In this document: piece by piece, positions 5,395 to 5,854 of the stretch | Layout: every line of letters starts with the position of its first letter | How positions within the stretch are numbered: position 1 is the stretch's first letter | Source of the DNA: Campylobacterales bacterium | GTDB lineage: Bacteria; Campylobacterota; Campylobacteria; Campylobacterales; SZUA-545 | Direction: 5' to 3' | Assembly (NCBI GenBank): GCA_025800305.1 | Contig: JAOXRY010000119.1 | Span: 1-5,854 of the forward strand | DNA length: 5,854 nucleotides | Notes under the pieces: model-generated | Database searches by the model: none | The model's input: only the letters and a program-made list of their open reading frames with translations | Told to the model about the DNA's origin: nothing | Position numbers and translations under genes: made by a program

Positions 5395-5854
5395 AATAGT
5401 AAAGTGGATTGTAGAGACAGTAGGAGACCTAGGATATTTAGGAATTATTTTTATGATGTTTCTTGAAAGTTCATTCTTTCCATTTCCTTCTGAAGTAGTA
5501 ATGGTTCCAGCAGGATACTTATCTTCTAAAGGAGAGATGAATATCTTTCTAGTAATTATTGCAGGAATTTGTGGTAGCCTTTTAGGAGCATACCTAAATT
5601 ACTTTCTAGCATTAAAATTAGGAAGAAAAACTCTTCATAAGTTTGGTCACTACGTATTTATAAAAGAAGAAACTCTAGACAAAGTAGAAAAGTTTTTTGC
5701 AGACCACGGAAAGATCTCAACTTTCACAGGAAGACTAATTCCTGGAATTAGACAGCTTATTTCTCTACCAGCAGGCCTTGCGAAAATGGATCTTAAGATC
5801 TTTACAATTTATACAGGATTAGGAGCTGGTATTTGGGTCACTATTCTTACCATT
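5384..5854 (+). CDS. DedA-family (SNARE-associated) membrane protein, 3' end missing
   Basis: The frame is open to the window edge, giving 157 visible residues of a family that usually has about 200. Features match DedA (PF09335): a hydrophobic N-terminal region with FLESSFFPFPSE (acidic Glu28 and Glu37) and VPAGYL, a membrane segment at about 54-77, then the hallmark FTGRLIPGIRQLISLPAG at about 114-131 with Arg117 and Arg123, and another membrane segment from about 139. Acidic and arginine residues at these places are needed for function in E. coli YqjA and YghB. DedA proteins are inner-membrane proteins linked to membrane potential, pH tolerance, drug resistance and lipid-carrier recycling; the substrate here cannot be told. 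GTG at 5384 is chosen because of the strong Shine-Dalgarno sequence; the next in-frame Met codons (5453, 5456) lie inside the first conserved hydrophobic region. It overlaps pseC by 11 bases. Confidence 0.9.
   Translation, partial: MLGEIVKWIVETVGDLGYLGIIFMMFLESSFFPFPSEVVMVPAGYLSSKGEMNIFLVIIAGICGSLLGAYLNYFLALKLGRKTLHKFGHYVFIKEETLDKVEKFFADHGKISTFTGRLIPGIRQLISLPAGLAKMDLKIFTIYTGLGAGIWVTILTI

Noticed and set aside
5339..5418. Direct repeat TTGTAGAGAC at 5339-5348 and 5409-5418
   Set aside because: Both copies encode ordinary V/I-V-E-T segments in pseC and dedA. With only ten bases and two copies, it is best explained by chance.
5789..5800. Perfect 12-base palindrome GATCTTAAGATC
   Set aside because: It lies within conserved dedA coding sequence, has no loop or second copy in view, and such short palindromes are common in AT-rich DNA.

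Overview
The window is AT-rich, and every gene in it reads left to right on the + strand. The RecA and enolase sequences, in particular the enolase stretch SHRSGESEDAFIADFAVGMN, look like those of Campylobacterota (the former Epsilonproteobacteria: Campylobacter, Helicobacter, Arcobacter, Sulfurimonas and relatives). The gene order recA - eno - small membrane/coiled-coil protein - AMIN-domain protein is the order I recall for Campylobacter jejuni and Helicobacter pylori. The genus cannot be fixed from the sequence alone.

Layout. (1) Positions 1-999 hold the 3' part of a response regulator-PAS-GGDEF gene, a diguanylate cyclase with active-site and inhibitory-site motifs intact; its 5' end lies outside the window. 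(2) Positions 1000-1084 are the only intergenic stretch. It holds a weak terminator-like hairpin overlapping the stop of the first gene, a plausible -10 element and the recA ribosome binding site. (3) Positions 1085-5854 form one tightly packed run of six genes: recA, eno, an FtsB/DivIC-like small protein, an exported AMIN-domain protein, pseC (pseudaminic acid pathway aminotransferase) and a DedA-family membrane protein cut by the right edge. Junctions are a 4-base overlap, a 2-base gap, a 4-base overlap, a 4-base overlap and an 11-base overlap, so the run is very probably one operon with translational coupling.

How the genes fit together. RecA (recombination and repair) and enolase (central carbon metabolism) are housekeeping enzymes. 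The next two genes encode an inner-membrane coiled-coil protein and a periplasmic protein with a probable peptidoglycan- or envelope-binding fold, which suggests a cell-envelope or division job. PseC supplies a sugar nucleotide intermediate for flagellin or surface glycosylation, and DedA proteins act in membrane lipid or ion homeostasis. The right half is therefore an envelope-themed tail attached to a recA-eno head.

I see no mobile element, CRISPR array, tRNA, rRNA or defence system, and no strong candidate for a new system. The points most worth following are a perfect 8-bp hairpin at the start of the FtsB-like gene, the placement of pseC in this operon, the pairing of FtsB-like and AMIN genes that both start with TTG, and a two-codon mini-ORF overlapping the dedA start.
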